The notes under the pieces: generated by a model
The model's input: only the letters and a program-made list of their open reading frames with translations
Told to the model about the DNA's origin: nothing
The model's database searches: none
Shown: one piece after another, positions 1-7,612 of the stretch
Layout of the letters: every line of letters begins with the position of its first letter
How positions within the stretch are numbered: the stretch's first letter is position 1
Assembly: GCA_014896635.1 (NCBI GenBank)
Contig: JADBKA010000050.1
Location: forward strand, 1-25,186
From: Ktedonobacteraceae bacterium
GTDB lineage: Bacteria; Chloroflexota; Ktedonobacteria; Ktedonobacterales; Ktedonobacteraceae
Direction of reading: 5' to 3'
DNA length: 25,186 nt
Program-made: the position numbers and the translations under genes

Positions 1-144
1 TCTAAAAACAACGTTCCGAATACCTCGACGATATTTCTGAATACGCCCACTCTCCGCGTAGCGATCCAGAGTTCGGCGTGTCACCCCTAAAATAGTGCAA
101 GCCTCGTCGGCTGTCAGGTATTCGTCTCCGTCACGTCCGGCCAT
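1..144 (-). CDS. Helix-turn-helix (excisionase/MerR-like) DNA-binding protein, C-terminus beyond window
   Basis: The minus-strand frame opens with ATG at 144-142 and runs off the window after 48 codons. The visible residues include LTADEACTILGVTRRTLDRY, the pattern of a winged-helix HTH_17 domain: a recognition segment 'T.DEA..ILGV.RRT' followed by a basic wing with GRIQKYRRG. A purine-rich Shine-Dalgarno site (GAGGT) lies about 8 bases upstream of the ATG. It is transcribed in the same direction as the next small HTH gene (262-489), with a 117-bp gap. Such domains occur in excisionases, plasmid copy-control proteins and small regulators. Which of these applies cannot be decided without the missing C-terminus. 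Confidence 0.7.
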   Translation of the reverse strand, partial: MAGRDGDEYLTADEACTILGVTRRTLDRYAESGRIQKYRRGIRNVVFR

Positions 145-261
145 ACTCTACCTCATACCATCAATGATAGATGAATAAATCCTGGCATGTCTTGAAGGCA
201 CCTGCATTTCCTGAGAGCTATGCAGATGATCAGGAGTAGTAAAGGAGAGAGCAGAGGTCAT

Positions 262-489
262 TCACTCATCGTCTGATTCGTTTTCTTCTTCTGCGGGATG
301 GAAGCCTCGAAATTGATTGAGATCTGATTCTCGAAAATACTCACGCTTCCTCAAGACACCATAGTGATACACTGGCAGTTTCTTCTTTACTCTCCGATAG
401 AATGTATCCCTGGAAATGCCAAGATATTCGATAGCTTCTGAGGAAGTGTAGTACCTTTCCCCATTCATTTCAACAGGCAAAAATTTCAC
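262..489 (-). CDS. Small helix-turn-helix DNA-binding protein (75 aa)
   Basis: This is a complete 75-residue protein. Residues 13-34 (YYTSSEAIEYLGISRDTFYR and following) match the HTH_17/excisionase pattern 'T..EA..YLGISR.TFYR'. The central part is basic (RRVKKK, RKRE) and the tail is acidic (EEENESDDE). The start used is GTG at 489-487. A purine run (AGGGGG) abuts it almost directly, which is too close for an ideal Shine-Dalgarno site, so the in-frame ATG eight codons in (MNGERYY) is an alternative. It resembles the truncated HTH gene at 1-144 in fold and size but not closely in sequence. Two such genes in a row suggest small regulators or a relic of a mobile element. The exact role is unknown. 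Confidence 0.68.
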   Translation of the reverse strand: MKFLPVEMNGERYYTSSEAIEYLGISRDTFYRRVKKKLPVYHYGVLRKREYFRESDLNQFRGFHPAEEENESDDE

Positions 490-545
490 CCCCTGGCCGT
501 TTCTTTCTGATCATATAGTACCATACAAATCATGTCAATACCTCG

Positions 546-574
546 TTGACAATCAGACAAAATTGTGGTATAAA
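546..574 (+). promoter_or_regulatory. Near-consensus sigma-70 promoter for the 626/683 gene
   Basis: TTGACA at 546-551 and TATAAA at 569-574 are separated by exactly 17 bp in an AT-rich stretch. Transcription would start near 581 and read into the unknown gene that follows. On the opposite strand another TTGACA (538-533) is followed by AT-rich sequence toward the small HTH gene, so the region is probably a divergent promoter. Confidence 0.7.
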
Positions 575-682
575 CATATTAATTCGTACAATATCTTATT
601 ATTAATTGGGCTTTTCAAACAATAGATGGATTGTATTCCACTGAGTTTAAACAGTGAATCAGGAGAAGGAGCGTACCCGACT

Positions 683-1267
683 ATGCAAACCACCGATGAT
701 CACCCACCGCTCTTGACCATTCGCAATGACGTATTTCGCACCGCCTATCGTGTCAGTCTCGCTCTGCAATTGCAGACGTTACGCAATGCCACTCCTGCGT
801 CCACGCTCATGCCTGCCGATGAGTTTCTGGCACTGATCAACGCCTGCGCCTCTGATGGCCTGCTCCAGCGCCAGTGTCGCTCTGCTGTCCAGGTGCGCCT
901 GGGTGCGGCCTTCGGCGCGCTCCATGCCCGGTTGCTGGCCTGTCCGGGGGATGCGCCCATACCCGGCTCCGGTCGCATTCCCCTGGCGCTGGACACGACC
1001 TGTGAGCTACATCAGGTGCTTGAACGCGGTTTCAGGGCCGGCAGGTACTGCTTCCTGCGCGAGAGAACGCCCGAAGAACAGGTTGCTACACCCGATGATG
1101 AAGAGATGGTACAGGATCTGTTTGCATTGTGGGAAGAAGAACCGGCCTGTTTTGAGCACGAACCGGAGGCGCTGTCCAGCGTAGTCGGCGGCTGGCTCGG
1201 CACTGTGGATGGTCATGCCTACCTCAAGCACCTCTGGAGAGAGAAGGATGAGCAGTTGCTCTGTTGA
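683..1267 (+). CDS. Hypothetical protein, unknown family
   Basis: I do not recognise this protein. From the ATG at 683 it is 194 residues; an in-frame ATG at 626 would add 19. I prefer 683 because AGGAGAAGGAG (661-671) lies about 11 bases upstream, whereas 626 has no Shine-Dalgarno site. The sequence is soluble-looking, with no signal peptide or membrane segment. Its middle is rich in Leu, Ala and Arg (predicted helical) and holds several Cys, and the C-terminal third is acidic. Codon use has strong third-position GC, as expected of a real gene. The near-consensus promoter at 546-574 suggests it is well expressed. It converges on the beta-propeller gene at 1386 with no obvious terminator between them. 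Confidence 0.65.
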   Translation: MQTTDDHPPLLTIRNDVFRTAYRVSLALQLQTLRNATPASTLMPADEFLALINACASDGLLQRQCRSAVQVRLGAAFGALHARLLACPGDAPIPGSGRIPLALDTTCELHQVLERGFRAGRYCFLRERTPEEQVATPDDEEMVQDLFALWEEEPACFEHEPEALSSVVGGWLGTVDGHAYLKHLWREKDEQLLC

Positions 1268-1385
1268 GAGAACAAGTGGTAGGGCGACCCTTGCCCGGTC
1301 TCTCCCTGTCTCCTTGTCGCCCTGGTCTGGTGATCGCCCTGGTCCTTATCGTGGGTTGGCAGAGATTCCCGACCTTGAACAGAAT

Positions 1386-3362
1386 TTACGGCACGGTCAC
1401 CTGCCGGAACGCATACAGGCTCCTGTCGTTTGAGCCGACATAGACGATCCCGTTTGCAATGGTGGGCGAAGAGACAATACTACCGCCTGTCGTATAGCTC
1501 CACAGCTTTTTGCCGCTGCCGGCTGCCAGCGCGTAGAGCGTGTGGTCCTTTGAGCCGACATAGATGATGCCATCGGCAATGGCAGGTGTGGAGTCAACCT
1601 CGTCGCCGGTCGTGAAGCGCCACTGTTGCTGGCCCGTCCGCGTGTGCAGGGCATAGAAATTGTGATCGTGCGAACCGATGTAAACGGTGTCGCCAGCAAC
1701 GACCGGTGAAGAATGAACCGGACCTCCGGTAGTGAAGCGCCAGAGTTCCATGCCGGTAAAACCGTCCAGAGCGTAGAGATTGTGGTCTTCCGAGCCGATG
1801 TAGACCGTGTTCCCGGCGACAGCCGGTGACGAACTAATGCGGCCCTGACTGGCAAAGTGCCATTGTTCCAGGCCGTTCTGCGTATCTATAGCATAAACAT
1901 GGCGGTCGTGCGAGCCGATGTAGACGGTATTGTTAGCAACCGCCGGCGAAGAAACGACATGCCCGCCGGTGGCGAAGCGCCACAGCACCTCACCGGTGTT
2001 GATGTCCAGCGCGTAAAGATGGTGGTCATGTGAGCCGACATAGACAACGCCGTTAGCCACCCTCGGCGAGGAGACGATGCTACCTTCGGTCTGATAGCGC
2101 CACAGTTCTGCGCCTGTACTGGTTGAGAAGGCATAGAGCGTGTGATCGCGCGAGCCGACATATACTATTTCGTTTACTATTGCTGGTGAAGAGTCAATGC
2201 TGTCGGCAGTTGGAGCTTCCCACCGTTCATCGCCGGTCGTGGCATCCAGTGCGTAAAGCGTATGATCGTGCGAGCCGACATAGACGGTATCGCCGGCCAC
2301 AGCAGGAGATGATTGGATGCTACCGCGTGTCGTGAAAGTCCACAACCGGTCGCTGACGAACGTGTACAGCCGGTGATCGCGCGAGCTGACAAAGAGCGTC
2401 TCATAGGCAATGACCGGTCTCGCTTCGACCGCGCCTTCTGTCGCATAGCTCCACAGCTTTTCGCCTGTTACTGCCGAAAAGGCGTAGATACTCTGATCGT
2501 CGGAGCCAATATAGACGACTTCATCGGCAACGAGCGGCGTTGACTCAATACTACCGCCTGTTCGATAGCTCCACAGTCGCTTGCCGTTTGTGGCGTCGAG
2601 GACATGCAGCGTGCCATCGTGCGAGCCGAAGTAGAGCGTGTTGCGGTCAAAAGTGGGAGTTGCGAGAATCATCTCGCCCGCATCGTAGCTCCAGATTTTC
2701 TCGCCGTTATCGGCATTCAGCGCGTAGAGCTGGTGATCCTGTGAGCCGATATAGACGACGCCGGCAGCGACCGCTGCCCTGCCGCTGATACGGCCCTTCG
2801 TCTGAAAACTCCACACGATTGTCCCCGTCGTACTATCGACGGCATAGACCTGCTGATCCCATGAGCCGAAGTAGAGCATGCCATTATCGAGCGTGAGCGG
2901 GGATTGAATGCCGCCGCCGAGTGCGAAACTCCAGCGCCTGTCGCCTGTTGTGGCGTCCAGAGCGGAGAGCGTATGATCGGTCGAAGCCACATAGACGGTA
3001 TCGTCGGTTGCCACAGGAGTAGAGATGATCGCATCGCCAGTGGTGAATTGCCAGAGTTGGCCGCCGGTTTTTGCCTCAAGCGCATAGAGCGTGCCATCGG
3101 TGGAAGCGACATAGAGTGTCCCATTCGCTACGAACGGCGCGGCGAGAATGTCCTTGCCCGTGATAAAATGCCACAGCACCTTGCCGTTCCTGGCGTCCAG
3201 CGCATAGAGGCGTTGGTCGTGCGACCCGACGTACACAACGCCGTCGAAAACTGCCGGGGGCGCTGTAATCGCATCCTGGCAGGTAAAGATCCAGCCTGGC
3301 CGCAGGTAGGGAACATTGGCGGGATAAATGATGCCATTGCTGATCTCAGACTCTTCTAACAT
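1386..3362 (-). CDS. PQQ-like beta-propeller repeat protein (16 units)
   Basis: This 658-residue protein consists almost wholly of 40-residue repeats of the form 'VYVGS.DH.LYALDA.TG..LW.F.TGG.I.SSP.VA..T', the PQQ/quinoprotein-like (YVTN/WD40-like) blade. I count 15 full repeats plus a C-terminal half blade. The N-terminal GWIFTCQDAITAPPAV supplies the missing strands, giving 16 blades, or two eight-bladed propellers. One repeat, with SDRLWTFTTRGSIQSSP, is about three residues short. The start is ATG at 3362-3360, preceded by GAGAGAGGAAG; the longer frame to 3440 lacks this. There is no signal peptide or membrane anchor, so it appears cytoplasmic unless exported another way. I see no dehydrogenase domain, which makes a binding or scaffold role likelier than true PQQ enzyme activity. 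It is divergent from the ArgE-like gene. Confidence 0.88.
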   Translation of the reverse strand: MLEESEISNGIIYPANVPYLRPGWIFTCQDAITAPPAVFDGVVYVGSHDQRLYALDARNGKVLWHFITGKDILAAPFVANGTLYVASTDGTLYALEAKTGGQLWQFTTGDAIISTPVATDDTVYVASTDHTLSALDATTGDRRWSFALGGGIQSPLTLDNGMLYFGSWDQQVYAVDSTTGTIVWSFQTKGRISGRAAVAAGVVYIGSQDHQLYALNADNGEKIWSYDAGEMILATPTFDRNTLYFGSHDGTLHVLDATNGKRLWSYRTGGSIESTPLVADEVVYIGSDDQSIYAFSAVTGEKLWSYATEGAVEARPVIAYETLFVSSRDHRLYTFVSDRLWTFTTRGSIQSSPAVAGDTVYVGSHDHTLYALDATTGDERWEAPTADSIDSSPAIVNEIVYVGSRDHTLYAFSTSTGAELWRYQTEGSIVSSPRVANGVVYVGSHDHHLYALDINTGEVLWRFATGGHVVSSPAVANNTVYIGSHDRHVYAIDTQNGLEQWHFASQGRISSSPAVAGNTVYIGSEDHNLYALDGFTGMELWRFTTGGPVHSSPVVAGDTVYIGSHDHNFYALHTRTGQQQWRFTTGDEVDSTPAIADGIIYVGSKDHTLYALAAGSGKKLWSYTTGGSIVSSPTIANGIVYVGSNDRSLYAFRQVTVP

Positions 3363-3679
3363 AGATCTTCCTCTCTCGAAAAACTCTCTCCCGGCTCTGC
3401 TTAAATATGATATATTGCGGTCACGTCTGATTCGCAGCAATGGTAACAGCGCGAGTCCTGGCTGGCCTGTTCTCTGTCTGAGAAGAGAACGGATTACTTG
3501 TCACGCCTGTGCTCCAAGTAATTTCTCGACAATGACGACATCGCGCCATACGCCGTCCAATTGCGCATACTCTGGCTTGTAGAAAGTCTCTCTGGGAAGA
3601 TATGCTATAGGATAATCTGGCAATGGGGAACCTTGCCGTTCTTTGAGAGTGCAAAACCGGGCCTGCATGGAAGGATACT
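3363..3679. other. Divergent intergenic region between the propeller gene and the ArgE-like gene
   Basis: This 317-bp gap has no convincing reading frame. It should hold both divergent promoters. A weak plus-strand candidate is TTGTAG (3577-3582) and TATGCT (3601-3606) with 18 bp between them. The minus-strand side has an AT-rich block at about 3400-3420 but no good -35 partner. GGAAGGA at 3669-3675 is the Shine-Dalgarno site of the downstream gene. Confidence 0.4.
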
Positions 3680-4924
3680 ATGAGCAATAGCAATGGAGAG
3701 ATAGAGCAGAGCGAACTCTGGGATATTGCGCGCCGACTCATCAGCTTTGATACGGTCAGCGCCTCGACGAACGTACCGGCGGCTGCCTACCTGGCCGATT
3801 ATCTTGACGCGCTCAGTTTCACAGTTCATCTCGTCACCGAGCGGGTACATGATGTCGAGAAGGCGATGGTTGTGGCCTGGGCCGGACCGGCAGAGCCTGG
3901 AGGGCTGATTCTTTCGGGCCATATCGACGTTGTGCCTTTCGCTGGCCAGCCAGGCTGGACCACTGATCCGCTGACGTTGCAGTCCGATGGACAGCAGCTT
4001 TTCGGACGCGGTGTCTCCGACATGAAAGTCTTTCTAGCGCAAACGCTTGTCGCGGCGAAACGTTCGCCGCTCAAAAATCTCAAACGCCCGTTGATGTATA
4101 TTTTCACCTGTGATGAGGAAGTGGCGGGCCAGGGATCTGCCCGCCTGGTCAGTAAATTCCCTCACTTGCTCAAGGGCTATCCGCTGCCGGAGGTGGCCTT
4201 GATCGGTGAGCCGACGAACTTCGAGATTTTTCCGGCTCAGAAGGGCTATGCCACGTTCGACATTATCGTGCATGGCAAGGGCGGCCACAGCAGCGTTCCC
4301 AATCGAGGCGTCAACGCCATAGAGAAGATGGCTGAAGTGATCTGGTTGATGCAAGAGATGAACGGCGCGCTGCAACAGCGCATCTCACCGGAGAATCGGC
4401 GACTCTTTCCCGAATATCCAGCTTCATCCCTCAACTGTGGCCTGATCAGTGGTGGCCTGGCAACGAATATGATCGCCGAAACCTGCCAGCTCGCGGCGAG
4501 TGTGCGCGTCTCGCCGGGTGATAGTATCGAGGAGATCGTTGCCGAGCTGCGTGAGAAGATCGAGAACGGAGTGGCAAAGCGCCTGAGAGAGGCTGTGGAG
4601 AGTGGCAATGTATCTCTCGAAAATGTGCAGGCCGTGCCGCCCATGCGCTCGCCGCTGGACAATGCTTTCTGCCGCTTCTTGAGCCGCGTTGTCGGCAAAT
4701 CCGTTGAGCGAGGCGCGGCCTTTGCCACCGACGGCGGAAACTTTCAGCAACTGGGCATCAATTCGTATATCTGCGGCCCCGGCCTGCTTGAACAGGCTCA
4801 TCAGCCGAATGAGAGCCTGCCGGTTGCCCATTTTTTCAGCGGCCTGGATTACCTGGAACGTGTCATTTACGAGTGGTGCATTAAGGAAAATCAAGCTGAT
4901 CTGTCGGCAGGCAGTGACAGGTAA
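3680..4924 (+). CDS. argE: M20-family metallopeptidase, acetylornithine deacetylase (ArgE)-like
   Basis: This 414-residue cytoplasmic enzyme is expected to hydrolyse an N-acyl amino acid with two zinc ions. The M20 metal-site residues are all visible: H81 in SGHIDVVP with D83, the bridging D114 in FGRGVSDMK, E146/E147 in TCDEEVAGQGS (E146 the general base), E177 in IGEPTN, and H374 in GPGLLEQAHQPNE. The dimerisation (lid) domain begins near GKGGHSSVPNRGVNAIE. The C-terminal GPG..EQAH.P.E pattern favours ArgE/DapE types over peptidase T. ATG at 3680 follows a good GGAAGGA. No other arginine gene is nearby, so the substrate is inferred, and succinyl-diaminopimelate or another N-acyl amino acid remains possible. 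Confidence 0.82.
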   Translation: MSNSNGEIEQSELWDIARRLISFDTVSASTNVPAAAYLADYLDALSFTVHLVTERVHDVEKAMVVAWAGPAEPGGLILSGHIDVVPFAGQPGWTTDPLTLQSDGQQLFGRGVSDMKVFLAQTLVAAKRSPLKNLKRPLMYIFTCDEEVAGQGSARLVSKFPHLLKGYPLPEVALIGEPTNFEIFPAQKGYATFDIIVHGKGGHSSVPNRGVNAIEKMAEVIWLMQEMNGALQQRISPENRRLFPEYPASSLNCGLISGGLATNMIAETCQLAASVRVSPGDSIEEIVAELREKIENGVAKRLREAVESGNVSLENVQAVPPMRSPLDNAFCRFLSRVVGKSVERGAAFATDGGNFQQLGINSYICGPGLLEQAHQPNESLPVAHFFSGLDYLERVIYEWCIKENQADLSAGSDR

Positions 4925-5045
4925 TGATTGGCGACGACTGGACGTTCAGGAGCGCTATCGAGATCACTTCCTCCCCGTTTCTGAATGAGCGCATTCGCCG
5001 CCTGCGAACATAGCTATAGCAGTCTGTTGAAGAGAGGAGCATACA

Positions 5046-6083
5046 ATGACGAAGCTATATGTGGCGCTGGACAAAGGATTAGCAGTGATTGAACAACGCA
5101 ATGGCGCGTGGACTGCCAGTCTGCACCTTGCAGAGAGCAGCCCTCAATCTATCGCCGTCGATCCACAGCGTCCGCAGCGCCTCTATTGCGCGACATTCCG
5201 AAAGGGATTATGGCGCAGCGATGACGGCGGGAACTCCTGGGAGCGTCTGGAGAACGGCATCACGCAGCAACAGATGATAGCAGTCGCTGTGAGTAGCGTA
5301 GAACGTATTGATGGTTACGGAGTCGTATATGCAGGCAGCGAGCCGAGCGCGCTTTTCCGCTCAGAAGACGGTGGGGAGAGCTGGCAGGAACTCCCCGCTC
5401 TGCTCCGACTGCCATCGGCTTCGACCTGGAGTTTTCCGCCACGTCCGTACACCAGCCATGTGCGCTGGATCACGCCTGATCCGCTGGTTGCGGGACGAGT
5501 GTTTGTGGCTATCGAAGCCGGTGCGCTGGTGCGTAGTCTGGATGGGGGGAGAACCTGGGAAGATCGCCGACCTGACGGGCCGTATGATACCCATACGCTG
5601 GTGATGCATCGCCAGGCGCCGAACCGGCTCTATTCGGCGGCAGGTGACGGCTTTATGCACGCCGGCAACGGCTTCGTGGTGAGCGACAATGGCGGGGATA
5701 CATGGTATCGCCCGGATGAGGGACTGCACCACCACTACCTCTGGAGCGTGGCCGCCGATCCTGCCGATCCCGCCACGCTGGTCATTTCGGCGGCTGCCAG
5801 CCCCGGCACAGCCCACAATCCGGCGCAGGCCGAATCGGCGCTCTATCGCCGTTCAGGTAGCAGTCCCTGGCAACTCGTCAGTGCGGGGCTGCCGCCAGCG
5901 CGCGGCACACAGACATCAGTTCTTGCCGTCCATGAGGCCGAGCCGGGCGTCTTCTACGCGGCTAATAACAATGGCATCTTCCGCTCGGCAGATACCGGCC
6001 AGACCTGGGAAAGTATTCCGATCCGCTGGCCGCAAACCGAACACCTGGGCCGCGCTCACTCCCTCGTCGTTATGCCTGAGTAG
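5046..6083 (+). CDS. Asp-box (BNR) repeat beta-propeller protein
   Basis: This 345-residue protein has regularly spaced Asp-boxes (S-x-D-x-G-x-[TS]-W): SDDGGNSW at 58-65, SEDGGESW at 106-113, SLDGGRTW at 164-171, SDNGGDTW at 213-220, a degenerate copy at 268-275 and SADTGQTW at 314-321. This fits a six-bladed propeller of the sialidase/sortilin/Ycf48-like superfamily. No signal peptide is present, and I do not see the arginine triad of a true sialidase, so an enzymatic role is doubtful. AGAGGAG a few bases before ATG 5046 fixes the start. A hairpin terminator follows at 6125-6157. The gene may be transcribed with the ArgE-like gene 121 bp upstream. Confidence 0.8.
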   Translation: MTKLYVALDKGLAVIEQRNGAWTASLHLAESSPQSIAVDPQRPQRLYCATFRKGLWRSDDGGNSWERLENGITQQQMIAVAVSSVERIDGYGVVYAGSEPSALFRSEDGGESWQELPALLRLPSASTWSFPPRPYTSHVRWITPDPLVAGRVFVAIEAGALVRSLDGGRTWEDRRPDGPYDTHTLVMHRQAPNRLYSAAGDGFMHAGNGFVVSDNGGDTWYRPDEGLHHHYLWSVAADPADPATLVISAAASPGTAHNPAQAESALYRRSGSSPWQLVSAGLPPARGTQTSVLAVHEAEPGVFYAANNNGIFRSADTGQTWESIPIRWPQTEHLGRAHSLVVMPE

Positions 6084-6124
6084 TGCGCCGGCTAATAGTG
6101 TGTGAGACATCTTCCCATTTTCAG

Positions 6125-6157
6125 AAAATCTGGCTGGCAATCGGCTAGCCAGATTTT
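6125..6157. terminator. Rho-independent-type hairpin after the Asp-box gene
   Basis: AAAATCTGGCT (6125-6135) pairs perfectly with AGCCAGATTTT (6147-6157) around an 11-base loop. The A/T ends of the stem provide a T run on either strand. It lies 42 bp past the stop of the Asp-box gene. Confidence 0.7.
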
Positions 6158-6205
6158 GCTAGCCAAATTCTGCTATACAGCTTCCTCTCACAGTATTTGT
6201 CGAGT

Positions 6206-6211
6206 TATAAT
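6206..6211 (+). promoter_or_regulatory. Putative -10 element for the 6253 gene
   Basis: A perfect TATAAT stands at 6206-6211 just after the terminator hairpin and 42 bp before the start codon. No good -35 is seen at 16-18 bp, so this is a partial match only. Confidence 0.4.
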
Positions 6212-6252
6212 GTAGACTAACTTTCAACTCGATGCTACTGGAGAGGAATGTT

Positions 6253-6642
6253 TTGGATTCACAATTTTTACAGGAAAACTCCTATACGCTGCTTTACGAG
6301 AATATCCCCGGCCTGGAAGAGGTGGTTATCTCGGATGCGCAACTGGTCAGACAATTTCCCAACGCCGTCGGCTTCCTGCGACCGGTTCGCAAAGGTGAGG
6401 TAGAAGCTATGGCGTTGCCGCAGGCGTTCGAGAAGATGACAATTACACATGTGTTTTTCAAGAAGATTGATGGCGAGCTATATAAAACCTACTACACAGC
6501 ACCGTATATGCAGAAATATCAAGAGGAGCACCCGCTCATAGACACACGTGAGACGGTGATGTTTGTGCCTGGTCTTCCCGCAACGGCCTGGATGATCATG
6601 GATCTGGAGGCCGAGAAGCAAAGAGGAAGTCCAGGAGCGTAG
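6253..6642 (+). CDS. Hypothetical protein (129 aa)
   Basis: I do not recognise this small protein. It probably starts at TTG 6253, because GGAGAGG (6239-6246) sits at correct spacing before it. The ATG at 6232 in the same frame would add seven residues but has no Shine-Dalgarno site. The sequence is a compact alpha/beta-type chain without membrane segments. It has a run of aromatic residues (KTYYTAPYMQKYQEE) near residue 90 and a hydrophobic strand pattern near the end (TVMFVPGLPATAWMIMDL). Its stop codon lies inside the loop of a 7-bp hairpin (6631-6649). It has its own -10 element and a terminator upstream, so it looks monocistronic. Confidence 0.62.
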   Translation: MDSQFLQENSYTLLYENIPGLEEVVISDAQLVRQFPNAVGFLRPVRKGEVEAMALPQAFEKMTITHVFFKKIDGELYKTYYTAPYMQKYQEEHPLIDTRETVMFVPGLPATAWMIMDLEAEKQRGSPGA

Positions 6643-6649
6643 CTCCTGG
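6631..6649. other. Hairpin enclosing a stop codon
   Basis: CCAGGAG (6631-6637) pairs perfectly with CTCCTGG (6643-6649). The five-base loop carries the TAG stop of the preceding gene. There is no T run, so it is not a standard terminator. It may mark the outer edge of the repeat region that follows. Confidence 0.4.
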
Positions 6650-6675
6650 CGGGGGCGGTGGGGGTCTTTCAAGTA

Positions 6676-6797
6676 GAGGTTTTTGGATCGGTGTTGGGCC
6701 AGGGCGACCGCGAGGGTCGCCCCTACTCTAGACGTCTATAGACGTCATGGTCAGGCACCGTAGCGGGTCTCACGATGTTCTGGCTCCAAAAAACCTC
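6676..6797. repeat. Short TIR element flanked by TA (MITE-like)
   Basis: The 122-bp element begins GAGGTTTTTGGATC and ends GGCTCCAAAAAACCTC, imperfect terminal inverted repeats. It is flanked on both sides by the dinucleotide TA (6674-6675 and 6798-6799), the target duplication typical of IS630/Tc1-mariner elements. Inside is a strong palindrome, GGGCGACC (6702-6709) against GGTCGCCC (6715-6722), and a repeated GACGTCTA block. It carries no coding frame. Bases 6755-6806 recur exactly, inverted, at 25135-25186, so it belongs to a dispersed family. The similarity continues past the TA to about 6840, so the TA-bounded unit may be only part of a larger repeat. Confidence 0.65.
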
Positions 6798-6893
6798 TAT
6801 CTGTAAAGCAGCGGGGGTGTCCCCCCGAAAAACTCTTTTCCCCCATTTTCTTCATCAAGAAAACTGATAAATCCTGGTATAGACGCAGTCCGC

Positions 6894-6922
6894 TTGCCAG
6901 AAAGAGCCTTTCGGGCTATGAT
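6894..6922 (+). promoter_or_regulatory. Promoter of the lut operon
   Basis: TTGCCA (6894-6899) and TATGAT (6917-6922) are separated by exactly 17 bp. Transcription should start near 6929. That excludes a start codon at 6894 for lutC and supports the one at 6975. No operator palindrome is obvious next to it. Confidence 0.6.
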
Positions 6923-6974
6923 AAGTGTAAAAGCGTTCTGCTCCTTACTAAGGGCGCAATCCGAAAGGATCGTG

Positions 6975-7535
6975 ATGGTCACGCAGGAATTGTATCATCG
7001 CTTTAAGCAGCGACTCGGCGCTGCTGGTGGGGAGTGTCACGAGGCAGCGCATCTCCAGGCGGCTGCGGATATTATTGCCGCTCATCCGGCCCTGGCCGGA
7101 AAAGAACTGGTTATTGCTCCTGATTTCTCTTTGTGCCGGCCCTGGGATGAGCTGCTGCCCATGTTAGAGGAGAGAGGAATCCGGCTGCGCCTGGCTGCAA
7201 AACCGGCTGAGGTTGCCGATGCGCCTGCCGGGCTTTCTGCCGCTGAGATGGCGATAGCCGAAACTGGCTCTGTTATGCTGGCAGAGAATTCCCTGGAAGG
7301 GCGCGTAGTGAGCATGCTGACCCTGACGCATTTCGTGCTAGTACGCGCTCAAGATCTCTTTCCTAGACTCGACCAGGCCGGCGAGCGCCTGCAACAATTG
7401 ACCAGGCAGAGGGCGGACCCGCGCCGGTATATCTCACTGATCACCGGTCCCAGTCGTACTGCTGATATCGAACGCACTCTGACTATCGGCGTGCAGGGGC
7501 CGAAGGCGGTGTGCGTTATTGTTGTAAATGTATAG
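6975..7535 (+). CDS. lutC: Lactate utilization protein C (LUD domain)
   Basis: This 186-residue protein is a single LUD domain, the LutC/YkgG family needed with LutA and LutB to oxidise L-lactate to pyruvate. Recognisable family features are AEMAIAETGSVMLAEN, the central 'AETGS' nucleotide-site-like motif, the strand VSMLTLTHFVLV, and the C-terminal SLITGPSRTADIERTLTIGV followed by GPK. The start ATG 6975 follows GAAAGGA by five bases; an adjacent GTG at 6972 is possible. An upstream ATG at 6894 lies on the promoter itself and is rejected. It is first in the operon, 77 bp before the LutB-LutA fusion. LutC is thought to be cytoplasmic; its exact biochemical role is less certain than that of LutA and LutB. 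Confidence 0.88.
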   Translation: MVTQELYHRFKQRLGAAGGECHEAAHLQAAADIIAAHPALAGKELVIAPDFSLCRPWDELLPMLEERGIRLRLAAKPAEVADAPAGLSAAEMAIAETGSVMLAENSLEGRVVSMLTLTHFVLVRAQDLFPRLDQAGERLQQLTRQRADPRRYISLITGPSRTADIERTLTIGVQGPKAVCVIVVNV

Positions 7536-7612
7536 TCAAAGACAGTACAAAAGAGGCAGTGCCTTCCATCGATGCCTTCTGTTGATGCCCTATTTAAGAG
7601 AAGAGTAAGAAC

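Noticed and set aside
1277..1350. GGGCGACC/GTCGCCCTGG motifs resembling the inside of the dispersed repeat at 6702-6722
   Set aside because: The match is short and broken and lacks the GAGGTTTTTGG ends, so it may be a decayed copy or chance; not enough to annotate.
1386..3362. Tandem 120-bp periodic sequence, considered as a CRISPR array or satellite
   Set aside because: The period is exactly 40 codons, the repeats diverge at synonymous positions and encode PQQ-like blades; there are no short identical repeats with unique spacers.
6894..6974. Upstream ATG for lutC at 6894
   Set aside because: It would begin on the -35 element of the promoter; the family start fits ATG 6975 with GAAAGGA upstream.
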